Positions 50,358-60,142 of a stretch of DNA of 64,000 bases are shown piece after piece. Position numbers and translations under genes: made by a program. Source of the stretch: UBA4665 sp036388555 (GTDB lineage Bacteria > Patescibacteriota > Saccharimonadia > Saccharimonadales > UBA4665); assembly GCA_036388555.1 (NCBI GenBank), contig DASVRP010000001.1:1-64000 (forward strand). Reading direction: 5' to 3'. Positions within the stretch are counted from its first letter, which is position 1. Each line of letters opens with the position of its first letter. A model generated the notes under the pieces. The model was not told where the DNA came from and made no database searches. It was given only the letters and a program-made list of their open reading frames with translations.

Positions 50358-52265
50358 ATGCGGAATGAACAAAAGCCTAAAGCGCGCACAGCGACCGCGG
50401 CCGGCCTGACCCTGGCGGCCATCGGCGTGGTATTCGGGGATATCGGCACCAGCCCGCTGTATGCGCTGCGGGCGATCTTCGGCGAGCATGGGTTGCACTT
50501 GCCGGTGACGGCTGCCAATGTCTACGGCGTCGTCTCGTTGATCATCTGGGCTATCATCATGGTCGTCTGCGTCAAGTACATCGGCTTCGTCATGCGGGCC
50601 GGCAACAAGGGCGAGGGCGGCGTCATGGCGCTGGTGGCGCTCATCAAGAACGATAAGCTCAAGCTGCGCCGCCGTTGGACCTATATATTCCTCGGGCTGG
50701 TCGGCGTCACGCTGTTTTACGGGGACAGTGCCATCACCCCGGCTATATCCGTACTGTCAGCCGTCGAAGGACTGAAGGTAGTGTCGGGCGGATTTACACC
50801 GTGGATATTGCCGATCACCATCCTGCTGCTCGGATTCCTCTTCTGGGTACAGCGCTATGGCACCGCGGTCATCGGCAGGTTGTTCGGACCGGTCATGGTC
50901 GTGTGGTTCGTCGTCATCGGCGCCTTCGGCGCCCTGCGCGTCCTGCAGCATCCCGAGTCTGCTATCGCCTTCTCACCCTTCACGGCCGTACAGTTCTTCG
51001 CCGGTCAGCCGCTCCTCGGATTCCTGGCGCTCGGTGCAGTCATATTAGCGGTGACCGGCGCCGAGACACTGTACGCCGATATGGGCCACTTCGGCCGACG
51101 CCCGATCGCCCGGGCATGGTTCATGCTGGTCTTCCCAGCCCTCGTCCTGTCCTACCTCGGCCAGGGTGCGATGATGCTAGCCCATCCGACTGCCACCAGC
51201 TCGCCGTTCATGGCATTGTTCCCGGGATATTTACATATCGCAGTCATCATCCTGGCGACAGTAGCCGCCCTCATCGCCTCGCAATCAGTCATCTCCGGCG
51301 CCTTCTCGCTGACCCGCCAGGCCATCCAGCTTGGCTTCCTGCCGCGGATGCGGATCATGCATACCTCGGAGGTAGCGGCTGGCCAGATTTATATTCCATT
51401 CATCAACCTGCTACTCTGCGTAGCGGTCGCATTGCTGATCGTCGTCTTCGGCAGTTCATCGCAGCTGGCCGTCGTCTACGGCATCGCCGTCAGCGGGACG
51501 CTGCTCATCGACAGCTTGCTGTTCCTGGTCGTCGCCAGGACGCTGTGGCATAAGCCAGTCGCCTACGTCGCAGCTTTGGCCGTCATGCTCCTGACCATCG
51601 ACCTGGCCTTCGTGACTGCCAATGTGCCGCGGATGCTGGATGGCGGCTGGCTGCCGGTGGCCATCTCAATTTCACTGTTCATTATCATCCACACCTGGAT
51701 CAAGGGCCGGGTCATCGTCAGCCGTGAGCGGCAGATCGCCGAGGGTCCGCTGCAGGACTACATCGACACCATCCGCCGGGCTAAGCCACCAGTTTTCCGC
51801 GTGCCGGGTTGCGCCGTCTACATCGGACACCACGCCGGGCTGGCACCGCTGGCCCTGCACGCCGCCGTCGAGAAATTGCATGAACTGCATGAGAAAGTTG
51901 TCATCGTCACCGTCCGCACCACCACTGAAGCCCACATCCCGGAGCACCAGCGTGCGAAGTTCGACAATCTGTCCTATGATGACGGCATCAGCCACCTCAG
52001 CCTGTCGTACGGCTACCACGATACGCCGAACGTACCGCATACCCTCAAGCAGCTGCGCGGTCTGAGCCCGGAGCTTGACTTCGATACCGACCAGGCGTCG
52101 TACTTCGTATCCCTGAGCAAGATCGTCCCCGGGCGGCGCCGCAACATGGCCGGCTGGCGCAAGACGCTGTTCGCCCTGATGTCCCGCAACGCCCTCAGTA
52201 CCAGCGACTACTATCACCTACCGATCGACCGGACGATCGAGCTACGCAGCCTGACAGAATTATAA
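50358..52265 (+). CDS. kup: Kup-type potassium transporter
   Basis: 635 residues from the ATG at 50358. GLTLAAIGVVFGDIGTSPLYALRAIFGEHGL is the Kup signature; about 12 membrane helices and a short cytosolic tail follow. Proton-coupled K+ uptake. TATAGT (50345-50350) ends 7 nt before this ATG, so an upstream ATG at 50277 is rejected and the mRNA is predicted leaderless. Confidence 0.95.
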   Translation: MRNEQKPKARTATAAGLTLAAIGVVFGDIGTSPLYALRAIFGEHGLHLPVTAANVYGVVSLIIWAIIMVVCVKYIGFVMRAGNKGEGGVMALVALIKNDKLKLRRRWTYIFLGLVGVTLFYGDSAITPAISVLSAVEGLKVVSGGFTPWILPITILLLGFLFWVQRYGTAVIGRLFGPVMVVWFVVIGAFGALRVLQHPESAIAFSPFTAVQFFAGQPLLGFLALGAVILAVTGAETLYADMGHFGRRPIARAWFMLVFPALVLSYLGQGAMMLAHPTATSSPFMALFPGYLHIAVIILATVAALIASQSVISGAFSLTRQAIQLGFLPRMRIMHTSEVAAGQIYIPFINLLLCVAVALLIVVFGSSSQLAVVYGIAVSGTLLIDSLLFLVVARTLWHKPVAYVAALAVMLLTIDLAFVTANVPRMLDGGWLPVAISISLFIIIHTWIKGRVIVSRERQIAEGPLQDYIDTIRRAKPPVFRVPGCAVYIGHHAGLAPLALHAAVEKLHELHEKVVIVTVRTTTEAHIPEHQRAKFDNLSYDDGISHLSLSYGYHDTPNVPHTLKQLRGLSPELDFDTDQASYFVSLSKIVPGRRRNMAGWRKTLFALMSRNALSTSDYYHLPIDRTIELRSLTEL

Positions 52266-52297
52266 CGGGTCCGCCTCATAGAGCGGGCAGCCACCGG

Positions 52298-53713
52298 TTA
52301 TGGTTTGACGATACCCATGGCGATGTCACAGAGCTTGCGGTTGGTGGCATGCGTCTGAGTCTGGTCTACCTCCTTGCGGAAGGTCTCGTTCGTCAGCTTG
52401 GTGATGGTCAGGCCTGACGGGTCGACAGCGATTACCGGGCCGTTCCAGCCGGTATGGCCGTACGCCTTCGGGCTGAAGGCGGTGCCGAACGGGCGTAGGC
52501 CGGTATTCTTGGACTTGGCATTCGATTGCAAGCCGGCGCCGCGGGTGAAGCCCTCGAGCGGCTCCTTCATGGCCTTCAGCGTCGCTTTCTTAAAGATCTG
52601 CTTACCGTCGTATACGCCGTCCTGGGCTATCATGGCGTTCACCTTCGACAGGGCGGCGGCGGTTGCGAACCAGCCGGTATGGCCCGGGACGCCGCGGGCG
52701 ATGTACAGCCGGTCCTGCGATTCGCAGCGCAGCGTCGTGCTGGGGTCTGCATCAAGCGAGGTCGCGGCGCAGTTCTTGACCTCGCCGCTGATACCGATTC
52801 CTTCGTCTACTCCGAGCGGCTTCAGTATCTCACGTGTTATCAGGTCTTCCAGCGGTTCGCCGGCCGCCTTGGTGGCCGCGTCGCGGACGATGTTATATCC
52901 CGTGTTGGAGTACAGTTCCCTGGTGCGCGGCTCGGCCACGAGGGGTTCGTCGCGCAGCGTCTTGGTCGTCTTGGCGGGCGTAGCCTTGAGATCCTTATCG
53001 TAAGACTCATAATAGCCCAGCCCTGACAGCTGGCGCAGCACGTCACCGAACGTCACATTGGCCTTATCGCCCTTGGTGTATTCATCGAGATATTTACCGA
53101 TCTTCGTATCAAGGGTAATGGTACCCTTGTCGACCAGCTTCAGGACGCCGAGCGCAGTGATCGGCTTGCCGACGGACGACAGGTCGTACTTTGTCTTTTC
53201 GGCCGAGACCTTTTCCTTGCCATCGGCCGTTCCGGCTTCGACGGACGCCAGCAGTTTGTCACCACAGGTGATGGCGACGGTGATGCCGGTGGATTGTTTG
53301 CTGGACACGATCGTCCGGGCAGCCACGCCGATGTCTTTCTCCAGCTTGGCGGTGACGTCGCGGCTCTTCAGCCACTCATCACATTTCAGTACCGGGTCGG
53401 CAATCTTTTTGGGTGCATCATCGTTGTCAGATCCGCCTTCTTCGCCGTCTCCTGCTTCTTCGTCATCGGAGCCGCCGGATTCACCGGTGGCACCGGCATT
53501 CGTGCCGGAGGAGCCGGACGGATCGACATTCGGCATGAAGGGACCCTGGTGCAGCACGACGACACTGGCCGTGACCGCGAGGGCCCATGCAAGCGCCTGT
53601 TTGCGGCCGCTCATCTCAAACAGCTGCGCGCCGCGCAGGCTGCCAGTATCAGTCACACTTCCTGGGAATATGTCATCCCTGAAAAACTCGGCTCCGGCTG
53701 CGATACTACTCAT
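52298..53713 (-). CDS. membrane-anchored serine beta-lactamase-like hydrolase
   Basis: 471 residues. A membrane segment near 40-60, an acidic/glycine linker, then a class C-type domain: DLSSVGKP (SxxK), YSNTGYN (YxN) and YGHTGWNG (HTG for KTG). It may be a D,D-peptidase, esterase or beta-lactamase acting outside. TATATT ends 6 nt before the ATG. Confidence 0.87.
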   Translation of the reverse strand: MSSIAAGAEFFRDDIFPGSVTDTGSLRGAQLFEMSGRKQALAWALAVTASVVVLHQGPFMPNVDPSGSSGTNAGATGESGGSDDEEAGDGEEGGSDNDDAPKKIADPVLKCDEWLKSRDVTAKLEKDIGVAARTIVSSKQSTGITVAITCGDKLLASVEAGTADGKEKVSAEKTKYDLSSVGKPITALGVLKLVDKGTITLDTKIGKYLDEYTKGDKANVTFGDVLRQLSGLGYYESYDKDLKATPAKTTKTLRDEPLVAEPRTRELYSNTGYNIVRDAATKAAGEPLEDLITREILKPLGVDEGIGISGEVKNCAATSLDADPSTTLRCESQDRLYIARGVPGHTGWFATAAALSKVNAMIAQDGVYDGKQIFKKATLKAMKEPLEGFTRGAGLQSNAKSKNTGLRPFGTAFSPKAYGHTGWNGPVIAVDPSGLTITKLTNETFRKEVDQTQTHATNRKLCDIAMGIVKP

Positions 53714-53772
53714 TGCATAAATATATCATAAACGTGCCTGTCTGCCATATAGATGCCCAAGATGCCATAGGA

Positions 53773-54615
53773 TTATCTATATTCCCCGAACGTACCGCGC
53801 TGTTTGTATAGCTTCAAGCCGCTGACGCCACGCTTCTTGAGGGCATCTGTCTTACAGGAACCGCTCGGTGAACGGGTAAGCGCCGGGTCGACATCATCTG
53901 GCATGTAATCTACGGGGTTGGCAGTATGCCACGGGTTGTCGTAGGTTCCAAAATCGTCGTAGGACCTGCCCCGGATATTATCGCTGATACCATAATGCAG
54001 ATGAGGCGCCCGGGTCCCTGCCAAACCTGACATACCTATGACTTCGCCGGCTTCGACGGTTCCACTGCGCTTCTTGAATGACGCCATGTGCATGAAGACC
54101 GCGTAGATATGGGGTTTGCCCGACTTGGCATCCGGGCCCGTATCGATGATGAATGTGTTCTCCGCGCCCCGGCCTGCATAATCCTCTACGATAACGCCAT
54201 TTTTCGGCGCCCGCACCGGCTTGTTGACGACCCGGAAATCAACTGCGGCGTGGTGGCCATCCTTCGGGCCGTAATAATTCATCCAGCACTGGCTGATACC
54301 GTTCCGACGGTCGCGCAGATCCTTGGCATCGATCGGCGACTGCCACTCCCCGCCGTATGGACCTTCATCCGCAGCCACTTTATTTTCCTTCTTGCGTTGC
54401 TCTTTGTCATCACGGGCCGGTGCGACCGCGATGATCGAGCCGTCCGGTTCGATATATCCGGAGAAGTCATCGAACATGCCGTTCTTTGACAGCTGTATCA
54501 GCGCCAGCGCGACCAGTCCGACGACCACCGCCTTGCCGGCACGGTTCTCCAGCATGCCCTGGGGAGGCATGCGCATATCTACCGGATAGACTGCGCCCGC
54601 AGCTTCAAGACTCAT
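53773..54615 (-). CDS. membrane-anchored M23 peptidase
   Basis: 280 residues with one membrane segment (about 31-50). DGHHAAVDFRVV, VFMHMAS and APHLHYGI give the zinc ligands and catalytic His of LytM. TATATT ends 6 nt before the ATG (MSLEAAGAVYPVD), a leaderless start. Next to other wall enzymes. Confidence 0.87.
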   Translation of the reverse strand: MSLEAAGAVYPVDMRMPPQGMLENRAGKAVVVGLVALALIQLSKNGMFDDFSGYIEPDGSIIAVAPARDDKEQRKKENKVAADEGPYGGEWQSPIDAKDLRDRRNGISQCWMNYYGPKDGHHAAVDFRVVNKPVRAPKNGVIVEDYAGRGAENTFIIDTGPDAKSGKPHIYAVFMHMASFKKRSGTVEAGEVIGMSGLAGTRAPHLHYGISDNIRGRSYDDFGTYDNPWHTANPVDYMPDDVDPALTRSPSGSCKTDALKKRGVSGLKLYKQRGTFGEYR

Positions 54616-54659
54616 ACCGATAATATAACATAATCTTGCCTAGGGCAGACGACTGTTAT

Positions 54660-55346
54660 CTAGAATTTCATGCTCTGCAGGACCATCTTGCTCTTGATGT
54701 AATCCTCGCTGCCCGTGTCGACCGGCGTCGTCGCCTGCTGCTGGTTGCCCTGGGCCGCGATGATGGCACTGACGTAGTTACCGTTGGTGCGCTTGATCTG
54801 GGCGGAACATGACTTGTCGGCCTTGCAGGTCACGACCTCGACCGCTACCAGAGGTTCGGCCGACTTCGTCCCATAGCCACGCAGGCTGAAGTTGCCACCG
54901 TTCATCGTGAAGTTCTCAAGGGTACGCTCGTTGGGCTGGGACTGCCGGAACAACGGATTGGCAGGTGTCACCGATTTTTCCACCTGCTCAGCGTCACTGA
55001 TAGTCACCAACAGGTTGATAGCTTCCGTATACTGCTTGGCATTCGGGCCGGTGCGCTGCTGCTGTGTCACTGGCGAGATAGTCAACAGGTTGAACTTGCC
55101 GGCGTTGGTACCTTGCTCCGGCTGGTAGGCAAAGACGTTCCAGGTCGGCGGGTATTTGAAGGTCACGCCGCTCGACGCGTCCCGATACGACTTCCAGCCG
55201 GAAAAACTGCCCGTCGTGCTGGCATCGGCGCCGGACTTCGCCTTGTACGAACTCCAGCCGAACCACCCGACCGCCCCCACCAGCAGCACGATGATTACGA
55301 TTCCAAGGGCGCTGGCCCCACGTTGGTTCACATTCAATTCCCTCAT
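54660..55346 (-). CDS. membrane-anchored protein with PsbP-like domain
   Basis: 228 residues: N-terminal membrane helix (about 11-32), then SYRDASSGVTFKYPPTWNVF, the opening motif of PsbP/MOG1-type extracellular domains widespread in CPR. Function unknown. Weak Shine-Dalgarno AGGGGAT. Confidence 0.75.
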   Translation of the reverse strand: MRELNVNQRGASALGIVIIVLLVGAVGWFGWSSYKAKSGADASTTGSFSGWKSYRDASSGVTFKYPPTWNVFAYQPEQGTNAGKFNLLTISPVTQQQRTGPNAKQYTEAINLLVTISDAEQVEKSVTPANPLFRQSQPNERTLENFTMNGGNFSLRGYGTKSAEPLVAVEVVTCKADKSCSAQIKRTNGNYVSAIIAAQGNQQQATTPVDTGSEDYIKSKMVLQSMKF

Positions 55347-55467
55347 AGCGATTCGATCCCCTTATTACACGTGTACATATCCTAAGGTTAAGCATAAGAC
55401 GGCAGCCGGGAAATTGCAAAGGTTAGCCGTGGCCGGGCCGCGGTCATCCCGTATCAGACCTCAGGTA

Positions 55468-56523
55468 TCAATAAAAGGCCAGCTTGTTGTCGGGAGTCTC
55501 GTAGTACGGCGCGATGATGCACTGCCGCAGCCAGCCGCTGCCACGGAATTTCTTGCACTGCAATGCCATGAAGTCAGAATCACCTTCTTTGATGTAAGAA
55601 CCATGGCCGACGCCGGGCATGCGCACACCAGGCATACTCTTGTAACGGCTGAGTATCGGCCGGCGTTGTTTTGTCCAGTTGTCCTGGTCCAGCACCTCCG
55701 TTCCCGGCGTATGGATCAGACGTCCGGTGCTGTACGGGTCGTCCCAGCTTGGACCGCCGGCATATTCGATGCAGTCACGCTTGACCTTTTCCTTGCCCTT
55801 TCCCAATGTCAGCATGCGCTGGACATGCTGGCCGCCTTCGTTGACGCCGTGCCGCCCGCCCTTCTTTTCCCAGCGGTACCGCGGCTCAGAAACAAGTACA
55901 GGGTCGCCGGCCGCTGTCCAAAGGTCTTTCATGGGTAAGAGGTATAATCCCTGCATCTTGGCTTTTTCATCCAGTGCGGACAGAACTAGGAAGGCCTCGT
56001 CGTCAATCTCAAACCGCGAGGCATCGATAACCAATTCGCTTTCGATCGGTATGTCCAGCTGCCCGACGTACTCCATCTTGTTGAGCGGTTCGTCTTCCCA
56101 GCCGGCCAGGACCTGGGTCTGGTAGCCGTGGTCCCTGCTGGTTCCGCCCGAATAATACGAAAAACACATGCCGTTGGCGTAGCCGAACTCCTGCGCCCAG
56201 GTGGCGTGCGGGCGCGGCTCACCGGGTTTCGCCGTCAGAGCGTGGTCGAACGCAACCTGCGGCCTCGCCTTCGGAAGGTCGGCAAGCGTATCCGCTACCC
56301 GGAAACGTACTTCGGTACATGCATAATTCTCGGTATGGGCATATATCTTCTTGCCTTCATAATACCCCTGTCCGTCCACGATGTACGGATCAGCGCCGCC
56401 ACCCATGTCGATAGGTTTCGAAGGCGATGTATCAGCACCGGTCGCCGCTACGACCAAGGCGCCGATATCTATCGGATATCGGGGGTATGGACGGGATCGG
56501 GGTGCTTCGAGACTGACACTCAT
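55468..56523 (-). CDS. GH43-like five-bladed beta-propeller protein
   Basis: 351 residues. GGGADPYIVDGQGYYEGKKIYAH near the start and the pattern LDQDNWTKQRRPILS, then VGHGSYIKEGDSDFMALQ, match the GH43 glycosidase layout (blade I Asp, final GHxS turn). No clear signal peptide. Substrate cannot be told; the first Asp is present but the other acids were not firmly placed. It could equally be a non-catalytic propeller. Confidence 0.55.
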   Translation of the reverse strand: MSVSLEAPRSRPYPRYPIDIGALVVAATGADTSPSKPIDMGGGADPYIVDGQGYYEGKKIYAHTENYACTEVRFRVADTLADLPKARPQVAFDHALTAKPGEPRPHATWAQEFGYANGMCFSYYSGGTSRDHGYQTQVLAGWEDEPLNKMEYVGQLDIPIESELVIDASRFEIDDEAFLVLSALDEKAKMQGLYLLPMKDLWTAAGDPVLVSEPRYRWEKKGGRHGVNEGGQHVQRMLTLGKGKEKVKRDCIEYAGGPSWDDPYSTGRLIHTPGTEVLDQDNWTKQRRPILSRYKSMPGVRMPGVGHGSYIKEGDSDFMALQCKKFRGSGWLRQCIIAPYYETPDNKLAFY

Positions 56524-56721
56524 GATGCTTGATTAATTTGAATAATTATACCACATCGGCGCATAATTTTCAATAGGTGATATTCATCACAAGCATAAGC
56601 GTAGTTACCCCACTTCACCATTCTTTTCACGCTCCCCCTACGCGGGGACTGGTGAATATTTTGATTGTTGACTGCCCAGTTTGTCCGTATACTTGCGGCA
56701 TTGCATAACAGGAGAAACCAT

Positions 56722-57219
56722 ATGATCCACCGCACCCGGTCTCTTATCCTCAAAGCCAGCCTGGCATGTGCCGTCATCACCGGAGCGGCATTGGCATCGC
56801 CGTCCCAGGCCTCAGCCGCCAGCATAAACGACCTGCAGGCCCGTTGCCAGACCAATTCCAAAACGATCTGTATCGTGAAAGGAGAAGGCTCCCGGGCCAG
56901 GCTGTACGCGGTGAAGGACAAGGAAATCGTCGCCTGGCGTTCTGCACGTACCGGTGACGCCCGCCCAGGCTATGCCACCCGCGAAGGTACCTTCAAAGTA
57001 AATTGGAAAAACGCCGACCACATCTCCAGCATCTATAAGGTACCCATGCCTTACGCTATGTTCTTCAGCGGCGGCCAGGCCGTGCATTTCTCATCCGACT
57101 TCCTGAATGTCGGCTACGACGGCGCCAGCCATGGCTGCGTCAACCTGCGCGACCGTGACTTTGCCAAGTGGCTCTTCAAATGGAGCCCGGTCGGGACACG
57201 CGTCGTCGTCGCGGACTAA
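56722..57219 (+). CDS. L,D-transpeptidase (YkuD) exported
   Basis: 165 residues from the ATG at 56722 (AGGAG upstream). Signal peptide about 5-33 (ending SQASA), then a YkuD domain with the catalytic HGCVNLRDRDFAKWL. It forms 3-3 cross-links in peptidoglycan or attaches proteins to it. Ends 4 nt into the convergent sigma-factor gene. Confidence 0.93.
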   Translation: MIHRTRSLILKASLACAVITGAALASPSQASAASINDLQARCQTNSKTICIVKGEGSRARLYAVKDKEIVAWRSARTGDARPGYATREGTFKVNWKNADHISSIYKVPMPYAMFFSGGQAVHFSSDFLNVGYDGASHGCVNLRDRDFAKWLFKWSPVGTRVVVAD

Positions 57220-59162
57220 TCTCCGCCCGTCGCACCCCGCGCCAGAGCCGGGCGAGTGTGCTTGCCAATGATAAGCTGGGCGTCACCGGACATATCGAAC
57301 CCGGCATCGCTGCCCACAGAGCCGTAGACGTCCAGCAGGGCTTCGCCTGACATGTTCGCGCCGGCCATGTCTCCGGCGTCGCCATTGATATAGACCTCCG
57401 CCGACCCTGATATGCCATCGGCACAGTGGTCGCCGACGCTTCCGTTTACTTCGACCGTGCCGTGTGACATGCCGGCCGCGACGTAGTCCATATCGGGCGC
57501 GAATTCATCGGGTACATTGAGAAATATGATACCGTCTGCGGCTAGGCGGGACTCGACCAGTCTGAAGAAGAATCTGTTGACCTGCGCGAAGTTGAACCGT
57601 CCCCTGCCCTGACGGCTGACCACATCACCAAGCTGCTCGTTCCAGAACCATTCCAGGTAATCAGCCTGGACGTCGTCACCGAGCCGGGCGTCCAGCTGGT
57701 CGGCGACCGCCACCGGCAGCGCCTGCCGGTGGCTGGTGTCGTAGTACGCACTGGTGTGGTGCTCAGGATGATTGACGGTCCACATGGCTTTTTCAATAAG
57801 CTTGCCCGCCGAAGTACGTGCTTCTCTCCGCCTTTCGGACTTCTGGGCGCGCTGCAGGATTTCGATTTCCCCTCGCCGCCGGGCCCGGCGTTCTGCTTCG
57901 GCCACTTCCTGTGCAGCGGTCACGGCAGGCATCTTCGTTCGCTTGGCAGGCGCTGGCCCGGCATCCGCAGCTGGCTGGCGGTGAGGCGGTTCATCATAAT
58001 CCGCGTAGAGGTAGGACCGCAGCCACCCGGACCGCGCGCTGTGCCGCAGCTGTTTCATCGTTGCCGACTCAATCTGCCGGATGCGTTCCCTGGTGACACC
58101 GTAGACCTTGGATATCTCATCGAGCGTCATCGGCGCATCAGTGCCGATTCCGAAGCGCATCCGGACAACCCCTGCTTCGCGCTCAGACAGCGTGTCGAAC
58201 ACGCGGTCGAGCGCATCCTCCAAGACAATTGCCATGACTTCTTTCTCAATAAAATCATCAGGGTGGGCCGTGACATCCGCCAGCGTCAGCCCTTCATCGC
58301 TTTCAGGCTGTGACAAGGCAAGTTCAGCCTCTGCATCCGTGAATGAAAGCGCCCGGTGCGTGCTGCGGATATCACGGAGGTCGCGCACTTTGTCGACATC
58401 CATATCCAAGTCATCTGCGATCGCCTGGTCGCCTGGCATCTCAGCATGCTTCTGGGCAAGCCGGCCTTCTGCACGGTACATGTTCTTCATTGCATCCCCG
58501 ATATGCACCGGCAGTCTGGCGCCCGACGTCTCACCGTAGTCAAAAATACCCTTGGCTAATTCTTTCTCTATAAGGAATGTCGCGTATGTCGAAAGCTTAG
58601 CCTTGCCAGGGTTGTACTTTTCTACAGAACGGATCAAGCCGATACTGGCTTCCTGTATCCGGTCAGCCAGCGGCGCCGGCCAATTCGCCAGCGAAGACAG
58701 ATTGTTAAATATCGCACCTGGGTAATGTTGCTGCCCGCCCCTGTCATCCGGGTCCGTTGTCTCATCCTTTTGCTGCTTTTTGGACCGTCTGCGCTGCTGG
58801 TTCGGGTAATTCAACGATCTGCGGGCATTCGAAGCCGCCAGGCGCAGGTTATGTACTATCAGTTCTTCGCGGGCCGTATCAGCAGCAGCGATCTGCGCCT
58901 CGTACTTTTTGCGGGTCTGCGGGGTCTTCGCCCGGTCACGCTTCAGCTCCGCCGTGGGACGGTTCTGGACCGCTGCTGCCAGCACATCGACATGGTCTTG
59001 CTTAAAAATCTCAATCGCCTTCAGCTTCCGCTGGTAGTCATCTGCTGCCAGCGGCGTCAGGTCCTGGGGCTCAGGCTCATAAATATTGTCGAGGATAGCG
59101 TCACTGTACCCCGCAGGTAATGCGCGGTCGTCAGGAAACGGCTGCCTGTCATGATCAATCAT
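57216..59162 (-). CDS. sigma-70 family factor with inserted loop and GXGXG-like tail
   Basis: 648 residues. NLRLAASNARRSLNY (region 1.2/2.1) is followed by about 45 extra basic residues, then LADRIQEASIGLIRSVEKYNPGKAKLSTYATF (region 2). Region 3 and region 4 (MTLDEISKVYGVTRERIRQIE) are normal. After residue about 400 comes a 245-residue extension; the last 80 residues are four repeats of about 20 with consensus GxxMSGxAxxxVxGsvGd, as in the GXGXG beta-helix of glutamate synthase and FwdC. Primary-type regions suggest it could be the main sigma factor. Such a fusion is unusual. Confidence 0.85.
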   Translation of the reverse strand: MIDHDRQPFPDDRALPAGYSDAILDNIYEPEPQDLTPLAADDYQRKLKAIEIFKQDHVDVLAAAVQNRPTAELKRDRAKTPQTRKKYEAQIAAADTAREELIVHNLRLAASNARRSLNYPNQQRRRSKKQQKDETTDPDDRGGQQHYPGAIFNNLSSLANWPAPLADRIQEASIGLIRSVEKYNPGKAKLSTYATFLIEKELAKGIFDYGETSGARLPVHIGDAMKNMYRAEGRLAQKHAEMPGDQAIADDLDMDVDKVRDLRDIRSTHRALSFTDAEAELALSQPESDEGLTLADVTAHPDDFIEKEVMAIVLEDALDRVFDTLSEREAGVVRMRFGIGTDAPMTLDEISKVYGVTRERIRQIESATMKQLRHSARSGWLRSYLYADYDEPPHRQPAADAGPAPAKRTKMPAVTAAQEVAEAERRARRRGEIEILQRAQKSERRREARTSAGKLIEKAMWTVNHPEHHTSAYYDTSHRQALPVAVADQLDARLGDDVQADYLEWFWNEQLGDVVSRQGRGRFNFAQVNRFFFRLVESRLAADGIIFLNVPDEFAPDMDYVAAGMSHGTVEVNGSVGDHCADGISGSAEVYINGDAGDMAGANMSGEALLDVYGSVGSDAGFDMSGDAQLIIGKHTRPALARGATGGD

Positions 59163-59207
59163 CGAACTAAAGTACCATATTTGTAACGATTGGTCTATAG
59201 CTCGGAG

Positions 59208-59654
59208 CTACGTGATGCCGGCGTGTCCGATCCTGGCAGCGATCCGTTCCCGGGCTTCTATGAGCACGCGGACATTGCCCAGCTCGGCCCGTAGGTCTCC
59301 GATTATGTCGTGGAGCGGCACGACCGCTATCGGGATGTCACCAGTACGGGGAATGATATAATTGTCGCTTTCGACATCCATCGTCCGTGCGATCGGGTGG
59401 TTCGAAACATGCAGGTCGTCAAGTTTATCAGCCGGAACATCGGCGACCACTAATTGTGCGCCCGCGAAAGGCACGAACTGCCTCGACCCGCGCAGCCGTG
59501 TTGATTTACGCAGATAGCGCATCGTGGTGGACAGGTTAGGACTGAACCACTCCCCTATCAGGTCTTCATGCGAAGTCACACCATCAGGCATGGGTGGGAT
59601 ATTCGGATTTTCTATCCGATAGAGCCGTACCGTATCTTTTTGTATTTGAGGCAT
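59208..59654 (-). CDS. hypothetical protein, 148 residues
   Basis: Starts MPQIQKDTVRLYRIENPN; the pattern LYRIE ... GEWFSPNLSTTMRYLRKSTR recalls ADP-ribosyltransferase-like or RES-type folds (R-x-Y/F then WFS then helix), but I cannot confirm it. Soluble, no signal peptide. TAATGT and 6 nt precede the ATG. Confidence 0.6.
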   Translation of the reverse strand: MPQIQKDTVRLYRIENPNIPPMPDGVTSHEDLIGEWFSPNLSTTMRYLRKSTRLRGSRQFVPFAGAQLVVADVPADKLDDLHVSNHPIARTMDVESDNYIIPRTGDIPIAVVPLHDIIGDLRAELGNVRVLIEARERIAARIGHAGIT

Positions 59655-59707
59655 ATATAAACATTAGCACAATGAGTGCATTTTGTCCAGTTTATGGTGC
59701 AATGACG

Positions 59708-60004
59708 TCAGTAAGGGACCCCACCTTTGAAAAATAAAAAACCGATCCATCCGTAGGTGGCAGTACCGACCAGCACGAATACCGCCAGACTTAGTATGAC
59801 TATGGGCAGTTTGCGGGATGACTTCTTCATGTCACGATCCCGGGCCTTCCGCGCCCGCCGCGCCAGCAGGAAAATTACCAGCAGCACACCCCCGGCGAGA
59901 ATGAATGGCATAAGAAGTACCAAGATGAGTTCATCGCCGAACCCGCCAGTATCACATTGACCGCCGGCGCAGTCCTGGCCGAGCCAGGCGAAACCGTTAA
60001 ACAT
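59708..60004 (-). CDS. small membrane protein, 98 residues
   Basis: From the ATG at 60004: MFNGFAWLGQDCAGGQCD, then membrane segments at about 24-45 and 65-90. The ATG overlaps the stop of the 36-residue gene upstream (ATGTTTAA), implying coupling. Confidence 0.65.
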   Translation of the reverse strand: MFNGFAWLGQDCAGGQCDTGGFGDELILVLLMPFILAGGVLLVIFLLARRARKARDRDMKKSSRKLPIVILSLAVFVLVGTATYGWIGFLFFKGGVPY

Positions 60005-60107
60005 GCGACGATTTCTGGCGCGTATCTGTCCAGCGATCCTTGACCGCAGCCACCCAACCATTGCGCGCCTCGATGGCGGAAACACGTTCTTCAAGCGATG
60101 ATTTCAT
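59997..60107 (-). CDS. 36-residue coiled-coil-like small protein
   Basis: MKSSLEERVSAIEARNGW followed by a short basic end. TATAGT (60119-60114) ends 6 nt before the ATG, a leaderless start. The heptad-like LEERVSAIEARN resembles N-termini of small CPR membrane proteins, and the gene may supply that part as a separate chain for the next gene. Confidence 0.55.
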   Translation of the reverse strand: MKSSLEERVSAIEARNGWVAAVKDRWTDTRQKSSHV

Positions 60108-60142
60108 GGTTTAACTATATCAGAAGATTATTGCTGCCCGAG

